Notes: generated by a model not told the origin, from the letters alone. 64,000 nt of DNA from Sinorhizobium kostiense (GCF_017874595.1 NZ_JAGILA010000002.1:620001-684000), one strand, 5' to 3'; shown: positions 35,613 through 46,005, counted from the stretch's first letter. A program made the numbers and translations.

Positions 35613-36947
35613 TCAGCGCAGCTCGGAGACGTCGCTATAGCGGTCGGCGAGATAACGCATCGTCGCGACGGCGTCTGCGGGCTTGCCGTAGAAGAAGCCC
35701 TGGCCCATGCCGCACCCGAGCGACTTCAGTTTTAATGCCTCGGAAGGGTGTTCGATGCCTTCGGCGACGACTTCCAGTTCCAGCCCCTCGCACATGGATA
35801 CGATTGCCTTCACGATATGCTCGGAAGCACGATCGGCCGAGATGCCGGAGACGAAGGCGCGGTCAATCTTGACTTTGTCGAAGGTAAAATCCCGCAAGCG
35901 GCCCAGGCTCGACTGTCCGGTGCCGAAATCGTCGAGCGAGACGCGCACGCCCGCAGACCTGAACTCGGCAACGATCTTCTGAGCCACGTCCGCGTCCGCC
36001 ATCACCGCGGTCTCGGTGATCTCGAGTTCAAGACGTCGAGGGTCGAGCCCGACCTGATTGACGATTGTCAGGAGACGGCTGCTCGTCGACATGTCCGTCA
36101 ATTGCGCGGAAGAGAGATTGAACGAGAGGAACAGCTCCTTGGGCCAGGACAGGGCCGCCTGGGCGGCCTTGCGGAGAAGCATTTCCGCCAACGCATCGAT
36201 GAAACCCCGCTCTTCCGCCAGCGGTACGAAGATCGCTGGAGAGACATAGCCGAGGTTCGCGTCGCACCATCTGGCGAGCGCTTCAAATCCGACCACGTCA
36301 TCGTTGCGCAGTTTGACGATCGGCTGAAAATGGACGTCGATCTCATCGGCGATGATCGCATTGCGCAGCGCCTGCTCGAGCTGCGTTGCCCGCTTCATCT
36401 CTTGGGCGATCTCGTGCGAATAGACGGTTATTTGACCGCGGCCGCGCCTCTTAGAGCGATATAGAGCTGTGTCTGCGCTCTTCGACAGCTCTTCGAAGGC
36501 GTCGCCGGCGAACGGATAAACGGCGAAGCCGAAGGAGGCCGAGAGCCTGACACTGCGATCTCCAAGGTCGAACGGAGCGGACAGCGCCTCTCTCAGCAGC
36601 TGTCCGATCTTCTCCGCACCCTTGCGCTCGAAGACCAGCGGCAAGACAATGCCGAATTCGTCCGAAGCAGTGCGTGTCACCGTTGCGCCTTCTGGCACGC
36701 AAGCGCTCAAGCGGTGCGCGACCTGGCAAAGGATCTGATCGCCGGCCGCCGGGCCGAACAAATCATTGATTGGCTTGAATCCGTCGAGATTAACGAAGGC
36801 GATGGTGAACGGAGCCGGGTCGGCCGCACGCTCGGCAGCTAGCTCGCAAACGCTGCGCCGGAGCTGCTGCGCGTTACCAAGGCCGGTCAATGAATCGACG
36901 AAGGCAGTTCTATCGAAATTGCGGCTTTCGAGCTCAGCCGGCATCAT
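35613..36947 (-). CDS. GGDEF-EAL protein, probable c-di-GMP phosphodiesterase
   Basis: 444-residue cytoplasmic protein with a GGDEF domain (about 15-180) and an EAL domain (about 195-435). The GGDEF motif reads ASDEF, so cyclase activity is unlikely. The EAL domain keeps its main residues: GFEALARW, FNLSSAQL, ELEITET, DDFGTGQSSLGRL, KVKIDR and VAEGIE, so it should hydrolyse c-di-GMP. The frame is open to 37100; MMPAELESRN at 36947 is used, without strong ribosome-site support. It lies downstream of the PAS-receiver gene on the same strand. Confidence 0.88.
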   Translation of the reverse strand: MMPAELESRNFDRTAFVDSLTGLGNAQQLRRSVCELAAERAADPAPFTIAFVNLDGFKPINDLFGPAAGDQILCQVAHRLSACVPEGATVTRTASDEFGIVLPLVFERKGAEKIGQLLREALSAPFDLGDRSVRLSASFGFAVYPFAGDAFEELSKSADTALYRSKRRGRGQITVYSHEIAQEMKRATQLEQALRNAIIADEIDVHFQPIVKLRNDDVVGFEALARWCDANLGYVSPAIFVPLAEERGFIDALAEMLLRKAAQAALSWPKELFLSFNLSSAQLTDMSTSSRLLTIVNQVGLDPRRLELEITETAVMADADVAQKIVAEFRSAGVRVSLDDFGTGQSSLGRLRDFTFDKVKIDRAFVSGISADRASEHIVKAIVSMCEGLELEVVAEGIEHPSEALKLKSLGCGMGQGFFYGKPADAVATMRYLADRYSDVSELR

Positions 36948-37250
36948 GGCGGCACGCCCCCGCCTTGCTCCCACAGATGTGCACGGCGTGGCGCGCAAGC
37001 TCGCAGCACCACCGTCCGTCCGCAACGAATATCGGGCGTCCCGCGATAAAGGTGCTCGGCTGACGCGTTCATTCCAGTAATGCCCTCCGCCAGTCTCCAC
37101 CTACGGCGCCATAGCCCTTAGAGAGGCACACTGGTGCTGCAGCTCGGCGCAGCACGGATCGCCGCAACTTGCGCCGTTCGCCACGCCATTCTGAGGAAGA
37201 TGACGATCGAGGGTTAATAATCCGATAGCGCTCGACCGTCAGAATTATCA
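36948..37250. other. Gap between PAS-receiver and GGDEF-EAL genes
   Basis: About 300 bases. The GGDEF-EAL frame remains open through half of it (to 37100), so part may be coding. Otherwise I see no feature. Confidence 0.4.
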
Positions 37251-38972
37251 TCAGCCGGCCGCGCGCAACCGGCCGGTCGGAAGATATTGTCTGAGTACGG
37301 CCTCGATCATGTCCGGGCTGATCGGTTTCACGATGTGATCGTCCATACCCGACGCCCTGCATCGATCGAGATCGACATCGAGAGCCTGGACCGTAACGGC
37401 GATAATGGGCGTACGGACTCCGGTTCGTTTTTCGGCATCGCGAATGGCCATCGCAGCTTCGCAGCCGTTCATCACCGGCAACGAAACGTCCATCAGCACG
37501 ATCGCCGGGTGGAATTTCCTCCACAATTCCACCGCCTCTTTGCCGGTAGCAGCGATGCGGTAGGAAACGCCAAGGCCCTCGAGTATCTGTGTGAAGACGA
37601 ACTGGTTGACCTGGTTGTCCTCGGCGACCAGCACGTCCACTTCGGACGAGGCCGTTGCGCCCGCGCCGCAGTCCTCGAAGGATATCTCGAATTCTGCTTG
37701 CGGAAACTGCGATCGCGCCGGCCGCGGCCCGGCGCAGGCGCGGAAGATCTCCGCCAGAAGGCAGCCCGCATCGGTCGCCGACGAGACCTCGATCAGTGCG
37801 CCGTCCCGCCACGAGGCAAGAATCACGTCCCTTCCGCCGAGCGCCTCGTCGATGAGCAGTGCATCGAGCTTCACGCTGCAGCTCTCGGCGGCGGCCGTAA
37901 AAGCTTGGAACTCCTCTACGTTGCGGACAGCGCAAGCGTCCAGGCCCGAGCCGCGCAGGCGGGACACGATCCGCCCCTCCATCTCCAAATCGGCCGTCAT
38001 CAGGAGCACGCGCAGTCCCCGTGCCGGCAATGTCTCGATCATCGATCGCGTGTCGACGAGTTGCTGGACATTCAGAGCGTGGAACGGATCGTAGAAGTTC
38101 TGGCCGGGCGTGAAGATGCTGTAATCGCGTATTTGCAGACCGGAACTGCCGCCGTCGCCGACGCCGTGATACCAGGCCGCGATGTCGGTGACGTCGTTCA
38201 TGCAGGTGACGACAAAATGCCGACCGGGCATGCCGACACGATACTTGCGGGTCACGACCCAAAGGTCGCTGCCGTCTGCCCGCACGATGTGCTCGGCCTC
38301 CGCATGGGGCATGCCGGTCGCCAGCACCTGCCGATCCGACTGCTCGAAGCGCTCTGCTATGTCGCCATCCAGCAGGTCCCACGCCGATCGCCCGAGGATC
38401 GCCTCCGCCGGCAAATCATGAATGACGCAGAAGGCCTTGTTCACCGCAATGTAGTTCAGGTTGCGATCCTTGACGCAAATCGGATTCGGCTGGGCATCGA
38501 GAATCTGCTCCGTGAGCTCGACGCGCTCGATATCGCCCTGGATCTGTTCTTCGCGCTTTCTCTGTTCGGTGACGTCGGTGAGCGACAGGATGCCTATGCC
38601 GCTCGGCAGGCGGCGCTTGCGCAAGCAAATCCATCGGGTGCGGCCCGCCCGCTCGACACTCTCGTAGCGCTCGCGCCAGTGGAGCGCCATGTGCTCGGCA
38701 ATCCAGTCCTCGCGGTTCGCGCGGCGACGGCTGTTTTCCGGCAGGGTACCGGGGCGCACGCCGGTATCATATACCGCGCCGAGGAAATCTCGGAGCCGCG
38801 TGCCAGGCTTGAGCAGCCGGGCGGGAAGGGGGAAGAACTGCACGATCGAAGCACTGGCAAAGAGAATCGTGTCGTCGCGGCCGCAGACGAGAAGCGCCAG
38901 GCCTAGCGCGTCGCAGCTCGACTCCAGAACGATCCCCATGATGTCCGCGCCGCCCGGCGCCCCATCGTCCAT
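37251..38972 (-). CDS. PAS-PAS-receiver signalling protein lacking a kinase domain
   Basis: 573-residue protein. Two PAS-like domains occupy about 15-135 and 150-270 (ILDAQPNPICVKDRNLNYIA starts the second). A middle region of about 150 residues (290-440) resembles a degenerate receiver (LRVLLMTADLEMEGRIVSRL). The C-terminal receiver (about 445-565) keeps VLVAEDNQVNQ, the phospho-acceptor Asp in IVLMDVSLPVMNG, the Thr in AVTVQAL and the Lys in IVKPIS. No histidine phosphotransfer or ATPase motifs are present, so it needs a separate kinase. The GGDEF-EAL gene follows. Confidence 0.82.
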   Translation of the reverse strand: MDDGAPGGADIMGIVLESSCDALGLALLVCGRDDTILFASASIVQFFPLPARLLKPGTRLRDFLGAVYDTGVRPGTLPENSRRRANREDWIAEHMALHWRERYESVERAGRTRWICLRKRRLPSGIGILSLTDVTEQRKREEQIQGDIERVELTEQILDAQPNPICVKDRNLNYIAVNKAFCVIHDLPAEAILGRSAWDLLDGDIAERFEQSDRQVLATGMPHAEAEHIVRADGSDLWVVTRKYRVGMPGRHFVVTCMNDVTDIAAWYHGVGDGGSSGLQIRDYSIFTPGQNFYDPFHALNVQQLVDTRSMIETLPARGLRVLLMTADLEMEGRIVSRLRGSGLDACAVRNVEEFQAFTAAAESCSVKLDALLIDEALGGRDVILASWRDGALIEVSSATDAGCLLAEIFRACAGPRPARSQFPQAEFEISFEDCGAGATASSEVDVLVAEDNQVNQFVFTQILEGLGVSYRIAATGKEAVELWRKFHPAIVLMDVSLPVMNGCEAAMAIRDAEKRTGVRTPIIAVTVQALDVDLDRCRASGMDDHIVKPISPDMIEAVLRQYLPTGRLRAAG

Positions 38973-39394
38973 TGCCCTGCCCTCGTCTCGGCCACGCCAT
39001 GGCCACGACAGACCATACGCGGCGCTCTAGATCACGGTGACTTCAGTCTAGGCGACCTGAAATCATCGAAGTGATTGAAGTTAGAGCGGGATGCGGGCGG
39101 AAAACCGCGCACACTTTTTCTCATCCCGCGCTAGCGGCCGTTTTGATTTGGAACATGCTGGCCACCGAGGACGGCATTTCTTCGGGCTCATGCGCGCAGC
39201 GTCCAGCACCGCTGCGATACTCCAAAGAACAAAACCCGTGATCATTCAGGTCGTTGTGGAAAATCGCAGCAGAACGTTAAGGCGGGATTAAACCGGCAGG
39301 CTTCGTGGCGGAACGTCCGTGTTTTTGAGGACCTGCCTCGCTGCAGGGAAGAGAAGCCCCTTTCCCTTGGTCGCCGAATCCTTGAAAATGAGTC
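38973..39394. other. Intergenic interval before mutL
   Basis: No gene seen in 420 bases. It contains the palindromic element at 39083-39134. The mutL promoter must be here; I could not choose one. Confidence 0.5.
39083..39134. repeat. Rhizobial intergenic palindromic element (gcgggatg type)
   Basis: TAGAGCGGGATG and CATCCCGCGCTA are near-perfect outer arms; an inner GCGG/CCGC pair lies within. The same layout recurs, more decayed, at 29888 and 31931. Confidence 0.65.
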
Positions 39395-41212
39395 ATGACC
39401 ATCAAGCAACTTTCCGAAACGCTCATCAACCAGATCGCCGCCGGCGAGGTCATCGAACGACCCGCCAGCGCCGCCAAGGAACTGATCGAGAACGCGCTCG
39501 ACGCCGGCGCCACCAGGATCGAGATTGCGACGGCCGGCGGCGGCAAGACCTTGCTGAGGGTCACCGACAATGGCAGCGGCATGCCGCCTGCCGACCTGGA
39601 ACTTTCGGTTCGCCGCCATTGCACGTCGAAGATCAGCGACAGCCTCATCGATATCCGCACCCTCGGTTTCCGCGGCGAAGCGCTGCCTTCGATCGGATCG
39701 GTCGCGCGTCTGTTGATCACCACGCGGGCGGCCGGCGCAAAGGAAGGCGCTGCGATCGCCGTCACCGGCGGCAGGGTTGAGGCGGTTCGTCCTTCGCCCG
39801 GCAATACCGGCACCGTAGTCGAGGTGCGCGACCTCTTTTTCGCCACGCCCGCAAGGCTCAAATTCATGAAATCGGAAAAGGCCGAAGCGGCAGCGATTTC
39901 CGAAGTTGTGCGGCGAATGGCCATCGCTTTTCCGAACGTGCGATTCGTGCTTTCCGGCTCCGACCGCTCGACGCTGGAATTTCCGGCGACGGGTGACGAT
40001 TGGCTGGCACGGATGGCTCAGGTGCTGGGCAAGGATTTCCGCGACAATGCAATCGAGATCGATGCGGAACGCGAGGGGGCGCAGCTTACGGGATTTGCCG
40101 GCGTGCCGACCTTCAATCGCGGCAATTCGCTGCAGCAATATGCTTTCGTCAACGGCAGACCGGTGCAGGACAAGCTGATTCTCGCGGCTATCCGCGCCGC
40201 CTATGCGGAAACCATACCACGGGGGCGCCATCCGGTTGCCGTGCTGGCGATCACGATCGATCCCGCCCTCGTCGACGTCAACGTCCATCCGGCAAAATCG
40301 GACGTGCGCTTCCGCGACCCTGGGCTGATCCGCGGGCTGATCATTGGTGCGGTGCGCGAAGCGCTCACGCGTAACGGCGATCGGGCGGCGACAACCGGGG
40401 CGCACGGGCTGATGCAGGCCTTTCGCCCGCAACCAAATCGGCCGGATTTGCCAAGGCCGCAGACGCCCTGGACTGCTGCTGCCTCGCCGTATCGCCCGAT
40501 GCATTTCGACGAAGGCCCCACGGGCTTTGCAGAACCACCGCAGGCTGCCTTCGCCGCATTCGCAGAGCCATCGGCGCGTGCCACAGCCACGGCAGCAGAG
40601 ACGCCGACCACGGACGGTGCCCTCGAACCCTCTTTCCCGCTCGGGGCCGCCCGCGCACAGCTTCACGAGAACTATATCGTCGCCCAGACCGAAGATGGTC
40701 TCGTCATCGTCGACCAACACGCCGCTCACGAACGTCTCGTCTTCGAAACGATGCGGCAAGCGCTGCATTCACGCCCGATGCCGGCGCAGGCACTGCTCAT
40801 CCCCGAGATCGTTGACCTTGCCGAGGACGACTGCGACCGATTGATGGCACATGCGCAGGGGTTCGCGCGGCTCGGCCTCTCCATCGAGCGTTTCGGCCCC
40901 GGGGCGATCGCCGTGCGTGAGACACCGGCAATGCTCGGCGAGATGGACGCAAACGGCCTGGTGAAACAACTCGCTGACGAGCTTGCGGAATGGGACACGG
41001 CAAACGGCCTTGCCGCTCGGCTCGAATATCTGGCCGCGACCATGGCCTGCCACGGCTCCGTCCGCTCTGGTCGCAGGTTGCGCGTGGAGGAGATGAATGC
41101 GCTGCTTCGCCGGATGGAGGCGACCCCCGGCTCGGGGCAGTGCAATCACGGGCGACCGACCTATATAGAACTGAAGCTCGCCGACATTGAGCGGCTGTTC
41201 GGCAGGAGTTGA
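39395..41212 (+). CDS. mutL: DNA mismatch repair protein MutL
   Basis: 605-residue MutL. The GHKL ATPase domain (residues 1-330) shows ENALDAGA (about 32-39), DNGSGM and [11 protein letters not shown] Pro/Ala-rich linker covers about 345-410. The C-terminal dimerisation domain carries [12 protein letters not shown], matching the endonuclease motif DQHA-X2-E-X4-E, with ACHGSVRSG and CNHGRP. It therefore should nick DNA itself, as expected in an organism without MutH. It is a single gene on the plus strand followed by the DUF2093 gene. Confidence 0.96.
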   Translation: MTIKQLSETLINQIAAGEVIERPASAAKELIENALDAGATRIEIATAGGGKTLLRVTDNGSGMPPADLELSVRRHCTSKISDSLIDIRTLGFRGEALPSIGSVARLLITTRAAGAKEGAAIAVTGGRVEAVRPSPGNTGTVVEVRDLFFATPARLKFMKSEKAEAAAISEVVRRMAIAFPNVRFVLSGSDRSTLEFPATGDDWLARMAQVLGKDFRDNAIEIDAEREGAQLTGFAGVPTFNRGNSLQQYAFVNGRPVQDKLILAAIRAAYAETIPRGRHPVAVLAITIDPALVDVNVHPAKSDVRFRDPGLIRGLIIGAVREALTRNGDRAATTGAHGLMQAFRPQPNRPDLPRPQTPWTAAASPYRPMHFDEGPTGFAEPPQAAFAAFAEPSARATATAAETPTTDGALEPSFPLGAARAQLHENYIVAQTEDGLVIVDQHAAHERLVFETMRQALHSRPMPAQALLIPEIVDLAEDDCDRLMAHAQGFARLGLSIERFGPGAIAVRETPAMLGEMDANGLVKQLADELAEWDTANGLAARLEYLAATMACHGSVRSGRRLRVEEMNALLRRMEATPGSGQCNHGRPTYIELKLADIERLFGRS

Positions 41213-41325
41213 ACGGAACGCGTGAGGCATGGCGAGGGTATCGACATGGCGGTTTTGCAGTTCCCCTGGTCATTTCCCGTGGGCCGGGATAGATCGAAAG
41301 CAACAGCACTCAAAAAGCAGGCACA

Positions 41326-41559
41326 ATGATGAACCGTTTCGACGGAAATTCCTCTCGCGAGGCCAAGATTCGCTACCTCGACGGCGATTTTCAGATCGTG
41401 CTGGCCGGCTCCTATGTGGTCTGCGCCGTGACTGGCAAGCCGATACCGGTGGATGAACTTCGCTATTGGAGCGTCGCCCGCCAAGAGGCCTATATTGACG
41501 CGGCAGCTTCGCTCGAAGCCGAACGGCGCGCCGGGACGCTGGCGACGCAGCAACGCTGA
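41326..41559 (+). CDS. DUF2093 domain protein
   Basis: 77-residue cytoplasmic protein of the DUF2093 family, with the core AKIRYLDGDFQIVLAGSYVV and CAVTGKPIPVDELRYWSV (about 12-50). The family is alphaproteobacterial, of unknown role, and typically lies between mutL and lpxK. Here it follows mutL by 113 bases and is convergent with lpxK. Confidence 0.88.
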   Translation: MMNRFDGNSSREAKIRYLDGDFQIVLAGSYVVCAVTGKPIPVDELRYWSVARQEAYIDAAASLEAERRAGTLATQQR

Positions 41560-41587
41560 ATGAGAGCAGGAAACTTGCAGTCCCCTG

Positions 41588-42628
41588 CTATGGGGTTTTG
41601 CCCCGGCGGAGTTTGCGTGACCGCGCGGCATCGAGCGTCGCCTTGATGATCTTGCCCGGCGCCGAGGGATCGTCGAAGCGCACTTCGATTTCGATCACCC
41701 TGCTCTTTTCAGCCAGTTCCGCAGATCGTCCGTGACCGGGTTCCAGGCGCACGATGTCCTTGGCCGTGGTCACGAGCGTATAGCCATGGCTTTCGGCTCG
41801 ATCGAGCAGGTCGGCAATCTCGTCCTCGGAAAAATGGTGATGGTCGGGGAAACTCCGCGTCTCCTCTATAATGGCGCCCGCCTCGCGAACCGTGCGGTAG
41901 AACTTCTCCGGATCGGCAATCCCCGCCCAGGCAAGCACCTTGAGACCGGCAAGCGAGCCAGCGTCGAGCCGCACGGTGTCCGCAACATGGACCGGCTTGC
42001 CGGCCCGCGCGGCGCGGCGGATCAGCGGGTCGGCAGCTGGCCCCTGGCCGAGCTTCAGAAGGGCCGAGGCGTGGCGGAGCTGATGGCCGATTGGCGCGCG
42101 AATCGGACCGGATGGTACGAGATGGCCATTGCCGACGCCGCGGAAGGAATCGATCACCAGAAGAGCGAAATCGAAGACCAGGCGAGCGCTCTGGAAGCCG
42201 TCATCCATGATGATGATGTCGGCGCCCTCGGCGGCAAGCTTGCGGGCACCGTCGACCCGCCGCCGGCAAATGACGGTCAACGCCTCGCGCGCCAGCAGCA
42301 GCGGCTCGTCGCCCACGTCCCGCGCGCGATGGTGGTCAGGCTTCACCACCGTCGTGACGTCAAGCGAGCCGCCATAGCCTCGACTCAAGAATCCGGGAGT
42401 CAGTCCCTTCGCCTTGGCTGCCCGAGCAAGGGCGATGGCCGTTGGTGTCTTGCCGGCTCCGCCGACAGTGAAGTTGCCGACGCAGATGAGCGGCACGGGC
42501 GGCATGGCGCGACGTGCACGGTCCATGCGCAGCCCGGCGATCGCGCCATAGAGCCGGGACACAGGCCAGAGCGTATAGGCGCGCCAGTCCGCGTTGGTCC
42601 ACCAGAAGGGGGGCGCTTCCGATACCAT
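41588..42628 (-). CDS. lpxK: Tetraacyldisaccharide 4'-kinase (lipid A)
   Basis: 346-residue LpxK, the membrane-associated kinase that adds the 4'-phosphate to the lipid A precursor. The P-loop is [15 protein letters not shown] (about residues 53-67), and [10 protein letters not shown] is the usual DDGFQ motif (about 150). [10 protein letters not shown] at 42628 is the family start; the frame is open 29 codons upstream. It ends the minus-strand cluster with waaA, so Kdo transfer and lipid A phosphorylation are linked. Confidence 0.95.
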   Translation of the reverse strand: MVSEAPPFWWTNADWRAYTLWPVSRLYGAIAGLRMDRARRAMPPVPLICVGNFTVGGAGKTPTAIALARAAKAKGLTPGFLSRGYGGSLDVTTVVKPDHHRARDVGDEPLLLAREALTVICRRRVDGARKLAAEGADIIIMDDGFQSARLVFDFALLVIDSFRGVGNGHLVPSGPIRAPIGHQLRHASALLKLGQGPAADPLIRRAARAGKPVHVADTVRLDAGSLAGLKVLAWAGIADPEKFYRTVREAGAIIEETRSFPDHHHFSEDEIADLLDRAESHGYTLVTTAKDIVRLEPGHGRSAELAEKSRVIEIEVRFDDPSAPGKIIKATLDAARSRKLRRGKTP

Positions 42629-42766
42629 TTCTGACGTGCCGCCTCCGCCGCTTGCCGACCCCTGACGATTGCCGATCAACCCGCCATCACCGCAAACAAG
42701 GGTCGTTGTTGCCACAAAAAACGTCAGAATGGCGAAAAAGGCAAGTCGATCTGCGGGACCGACGTT

Positions 42767-43468
42767 TCAAAGAACGGCTTCGAGCTCGGTGATGTTCATC
42801 AGGCAATGATCCGATGCTGCAGCGAGGGACTGGCGAGAGCCCGTCCCGCTCAGCACGGCAACGGTCATAGCAACGCCGGCGCTGCGCCCCATGTGCATGT
42901 CGTGGTTATTGTCTCCGACGACTGCCACCTGGTCGGGCGTAAGCCCCGTAGCCGCACAGAAACCGAGTACCATCCCCGGCTCCGGCTTGACACCGTAGCC
43001 GCTGTCGTAGCCGGCGACGTAGTGCAGGTAGCTTTCGAAACCGAATCGCTTGGCTGTTTCCCGGATCGAGCGCTCGTTGTCGCTCGAGGCGACTCCAAGA
43101 CGATATCCCTTGGCGTGCAATGAGGCAAAGAAAGCAGCCAGATCAGTGACCGGCACGGCATAGTCCACGGAACGCGCGAAGAGGCCATCGAACAGCGCCG
43201 TCAATTCGTCGACGCTAAACGGCGCACCGGCACGCACCATTCCGGTCGCGATCTCCACAGTATTGCCGGCGGCAAGCAGGCTGTCGGGCGCGACCTGGCC
43301 GGTATCCGGATCCATCCCGCCTGCCTGGAGAAGTATGCGCGCAAGGCCCTCGTCGCTCCTGGCCGCGATCCGCGCCAGCTCATAGTTCACCGGCACCCAG
43401 CTCTTGGCGTAGTCAAGGAGCGTACCGTCCTTGTCGAACAATATGCCGGCGATGGCCTTCCTTGTCAT
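42767..43468 (-). CDS. HAD-superfamily hydrolase (phosphoglycolate phosphatase-like)
   Basis: 233-residue HAD hydrolase. Motif I is LFDKDGTLLDYAK (Asp nucleophile and Asp+2, about residues 10-22), motif II Ser is in GVASSDN (about 128), motif III Lys in GVKPEPGM (about 160) and motif IV is VVGDNNHDM (about 185). A helical cap lies between. The substrate cannot be told. It lies 17 bases downstream of waaA and before lpxK, and probably shares their transcript. Confidence 0.88.
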   Translation of the reverse strand: MTRKAIAGILFDKDGTLLDYAKSWVPVNYELARIAARSDEGLARILLQAGGMDPDTGQVAPDSLLAAGNTVEIATGMVRAGAPFSVDELTALFDGLFARSVDYAVPVTDLAAFFASLHAKGYRLGVASSDNERSIRETAKRFGFESYLHYVAGYDSGYGVKPEPGMVLGFCAATGLTPDQVAVVGDNNHDMHMGRSAGVAMTVAVLSGTGSRQSLAAASDHCLMNITELEAVL

Positions 43469-43485
43469 GGTCCTATCCGAGTGTC

Positions 43486-44799
43486 CTAAGCTTCCGCGCG
43501 AGGGGCAAGCCGCGCCTTCACAACGAGCGGATTGACGTAGGGCTCCAGGCCTTTCAACGTCGCCGTCAACGCACCGCGCATCTGTTGCACGGATTCGAGG
43601 CCGGCGTCGATCATCGAACGACGCATATCGTCGTTGACCAGCAGGTAATTGACACCCTTCGCCAGCATTTCGACGTCGCGTACGATCTTGGCGCTGCCGT
43701 TCTTCGCAAGCAGCTGGTAGGTGTCACGGAAATTCTGGACATTGCCGCCGGAGAGTACCGCACATCCGAGCATCGCCGGTTCCAGCGGGTTCTGCCCCCC
43801 TTCGGCAAAGAGCGAGCGGCCGACGAAGGCGACCTCCGTCAAGCGGAGATAGAGGCCCATTTCGCCGATCGTATCACCGAGAAAGATGTCAACATCGGGC
43901 GTTAGCGGATCGCCGCGGGTGCGCCGCGCGACCTTGAGGCCCTTTGCGGTCAACGCCGCCTCGACGGCGTCGCAGCGCTCCGGATGGCGCGGTACGACGA
44001 TCGTCAGAAGACCGGTCCTCTCCTTCAATGCCCCGTGGACGGTGCCCGCTGCGTTCTCCTCACCCTCGAAGGTGGAGATTGCAGCCCAGGTCTTGCGGCT
44101 ACCGATCTGCCGGCGATATTCACCCAATGCCTGCGGATCGTGCGGGGGGAGATCGGTGTCAACCTTGAGATTCCCGGAAACCATCACCGGCAAGGCCCCG
44201 AGCACCCGAAAGCGCTCCGCATCGACCTCGGACTGCGCGATCACAAGGGCGAGATTCTCGAAAAGTGCGTCGGCGAGCGACGGCCGCTTCTTCCAGCGGG
44301 CGAAAGTGCGGTCCGAGAGGCGGGCGTTGACGAGGACCTGAGGAATGTGCCGCCGGCCCAATTCGACGATAGTCATCGGCCAGATCTCCGATTCGGCGAT
44401 GATTGCCAGGTCCGGCTGCCAATATTCGAGAAAGCGGCTCACAGCCGGCTTAAAATCGAGCGGCACATATTGGTGCAGGACGATCGAGCCCAACCGCTCG
44501 GCCGCCACCCGTGCCGACGTCGTCGTTCCGGTGGTCAGAACCACGGCGATGCCGCGGCGTCGGATTTCCTTGATCAGCGGGGTCACAGCAATGGTTTCGC
44601 CGACGCTTGCCGCATGAAACCAGACGAGCGGTCCTTCGGGGCGCGGCGCGCTCGCATAGCCGTAGCGCTCGCGGCGGCGCGCCGGGTCCTCCTTGCCCTT
44701 GGTTGCCCTGAGCGCGAGATACGGTCCGACCACGGAGTAGACCGCCGTTCCCACCCAGCGATAGGCGGAAAGCGCAAGCCGTGCGCGAAGGCCACTCAT
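43486..44799 (-). CDS. waaA: 3-deoxy-D-manno-octulosonic acid transferase
   Basis: 437-residue Kdo transferase (GT30) that adds Kdo to lipid IVA at the inner membrane. An amino-terminal membrane-associated segment is followed by the glycosyltransferase folds; VWFHAASVGETIAVTPLIKE (about 55-75), AIIAESEIWPMTIVELGRR (about 130) and the C-terminal GGQNPLEPAMLGCAVLSGGN (about 325) are family hallmarks. It belongs to the pmbA-cysQ-DUF4170-waaA-HAD-lpxK cluster. Confidence 0.95.
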   Translation of the reverse strand: MSGLRARLALSAYRWVGTAVYSVVGPYLALRATKGKEDPARRRERYGYASAPRPEGPLVWFHAASVGETIAVTPLIKEIRRRGIAVVLTTGTTTSARVAAERLGSIVLHQYVPLDFKPAVSRFLEYWQPDLAIIAESEIWPMTIVELGRRHIPQVLVNARLSDRTFARWKKRPSLADALFENLALVIAQSEVDAERFRVLGALPVMVSGNLKVDTDLPPHDPQALGEYRRQIGSRKTWAAISTFEGEENAAGTVHGALKERTGLLTIVVPRHPERCDAVEAALTAKGLKVARRTRGDPLTPDVDIFLGDTIGEMGLYLRLTEVAFVGRSLFAEGGQNPLEPAMLGCAVLSGGNVQNFRDTYQLLAKNGSAKIVRDVEMLAKGVNYLLVNDDMRRSMIDAGLESVQQMRGALTATLKGLEPYVNPLVVKARLAPRAEA

Positions 44800-44839
44800 G
44801 AACGCGCGCCCTCTCCGTGAGCTTCACGCCTTTCCGGCA

Positions 44840-45076
44840 TTACTCGTTTTCCGGGTCGAGCAGGCGATGCATATGAACGATGAAATAGCGCATGTGAGCG
44901 TTATCGACTGTCATCTGCGCCTTGGCCTTCCATGCAACATGGGCGCTCTCGTAATCCGGGAAAATACCGACGATGTCCAGCTTGTCGAGATCGCGGAAGT
45001 GAACCTCCTTGAGTGTCGTCAACTCGCCGCCGAAGACGAGGTGCAGACGCTGTTTCTTTTCGGTGTCGTGAGCCAT
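44840..45076 (-). CDS. DUF4170 domain protein
   Basis: 78-residue DUF4170 protein: RLHLVFGGELTTLKEVHFRD then IVGIFPDYESAHVAWKAKAQ and YFIVHMHRLLDPE. The family is short, alphaproteobacterial and regularly found just before waaA; no function is known. The start at 45076 (MAHDTEKKQR) is preferred over the longer frame, with AAAAATGGG upstream. It is 40 bases before waaA. Confidence 0.85.
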   Translation of the reverse strand: MAHDTEKKQRLHLVFGGELTTLKEVHFRDLDKLDIVGIFPDYESAHVAWKAKAQMTVDNAHMRYFIVHMHRLLDPENE

Positions 45077-45134
45077 CTTGTTCCCATTTTTCCTTGAACG
45101 GTCGGCGTTGATTTGCGGCATTCGCCCCTAAAGG

Positions 45135-45947
45135 TCAATGGGCGAGCGGCCGGGAAGCGGCGAGCAGCGCGGGCAGGGCCGCTCCGGATGCAGCGCTCAG
45201 GAATCCATGGCTGACAATCGGGCGATTGTAGGACAGGGGCATGCCGTCGAGCCCGCAAAGCGTTCCGCCCGCCCGCGCGAGGATGAGGTCGGCGGCAGCC
45301 AAATCCCAATCATGCGAATTCCGTTTGATGATCGTGCCGTCGATGCGGCCATCCGCGATCATCGCCAGCCGATAAGCGAGCGACGGCACATGCGGCACGC
45401 GCGCGATGCTTTCGCGATAGGGGGAAATCAGCTTACGACTAAGATCCTCGGCCACCGCTACCTGCAGCTTCTCGTTTGGGGCGGGCTCACGCACCGCGAT
45501 CGGCTCACCATTCATGCGCGCCTCGCCATCGTGCGTCGCCTCGAAGAGTTCCCCAAGCGCCGGTGCATAGAGCACCCCGGCTGCCGGCAGGCCGCGATGG
45601 ACTATGGCGACGCTGATGCACCAGAGCTCCTTGCCCGCGATGAAGGCGCGCGTCCCGTCGATCGGATCGACGACAAATACCGTATCGCGTGAAAGGCGGG
45701 TTTCGTCGTCGTCGGTTTCCTCAGAAAGCCAGCCGTAGTCAGGACGCGCCCCGAGTAGCCGGGCCTTGAGGATGTCGTTTGCGGCAAGATCGGCCTCGCT
45801 TACGGGCGAGCGGCCTTCATTCTTCCAGCGAACGTCGACCGTCCTGCGGAAATATCCGAGCGCCGTGTCCCCGGCCGCGACGGCGGCGGCGAGGATCAGC
45901 GCCAGATCCTCATCCCAGCGATTGGTCGGGAGGGATTTCTCTGACAT
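45135..45947 (-). CDS. cysQ: Inositol monophosphatase-family phosphatase (CysQ-like)
   Basis: 270-residue member of the Mg-dependent inositol monophosphatase/3'(2'),5'-bisphosphate nucleotidase family. Metal ligands are in WLSEETDDD (about 73-81) and VVDPIDGTRAFI (about 93-104); the C-terminal motif is SHDWDLAAADLILARAGG (about 210-227). CysQ, which recycles PAP from sulfate assimilation, is the best family match; other phosphate esters cannot be excluded. Member of the cluster ending in lpxK. Confidence 0.82.
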   Translation of the reverse strand: MSEKSLPTNRWDEDLALILAAAVAAGDTALGYFRRTVDVRWKNEGRSPVSEADLAANDILKARLLGARPDYGWLSEETDDDETRLSRDTVFVVDPIDGTRAFIAGKELWCISVAIVHRGLPAAGVLYAPALGELFEATHDGEARMNGEPIAVREPAPNEKLQVAVAEDLSRKLISPYRESIARVPHVPSLAYRLAMIADGRIDGTIIKRNSHDWDLAAADLILARAGGTLCGLDGMPLSYNRPIVSHGFLSAASGAALPALLAASRPLAH

Positions 45948-46005
45948 TCAACTCCTTGACGCGCGGCCACGGGCCGGCGTTCACCATAGCGGCGTCTGCT
46001 CGCAT

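Noticed and set aside
37287..38906. 539-codon plus-strand frame
   Set aside because: Antisense to the PAS-receiver gene; His/Arg-rich composition without a domain.
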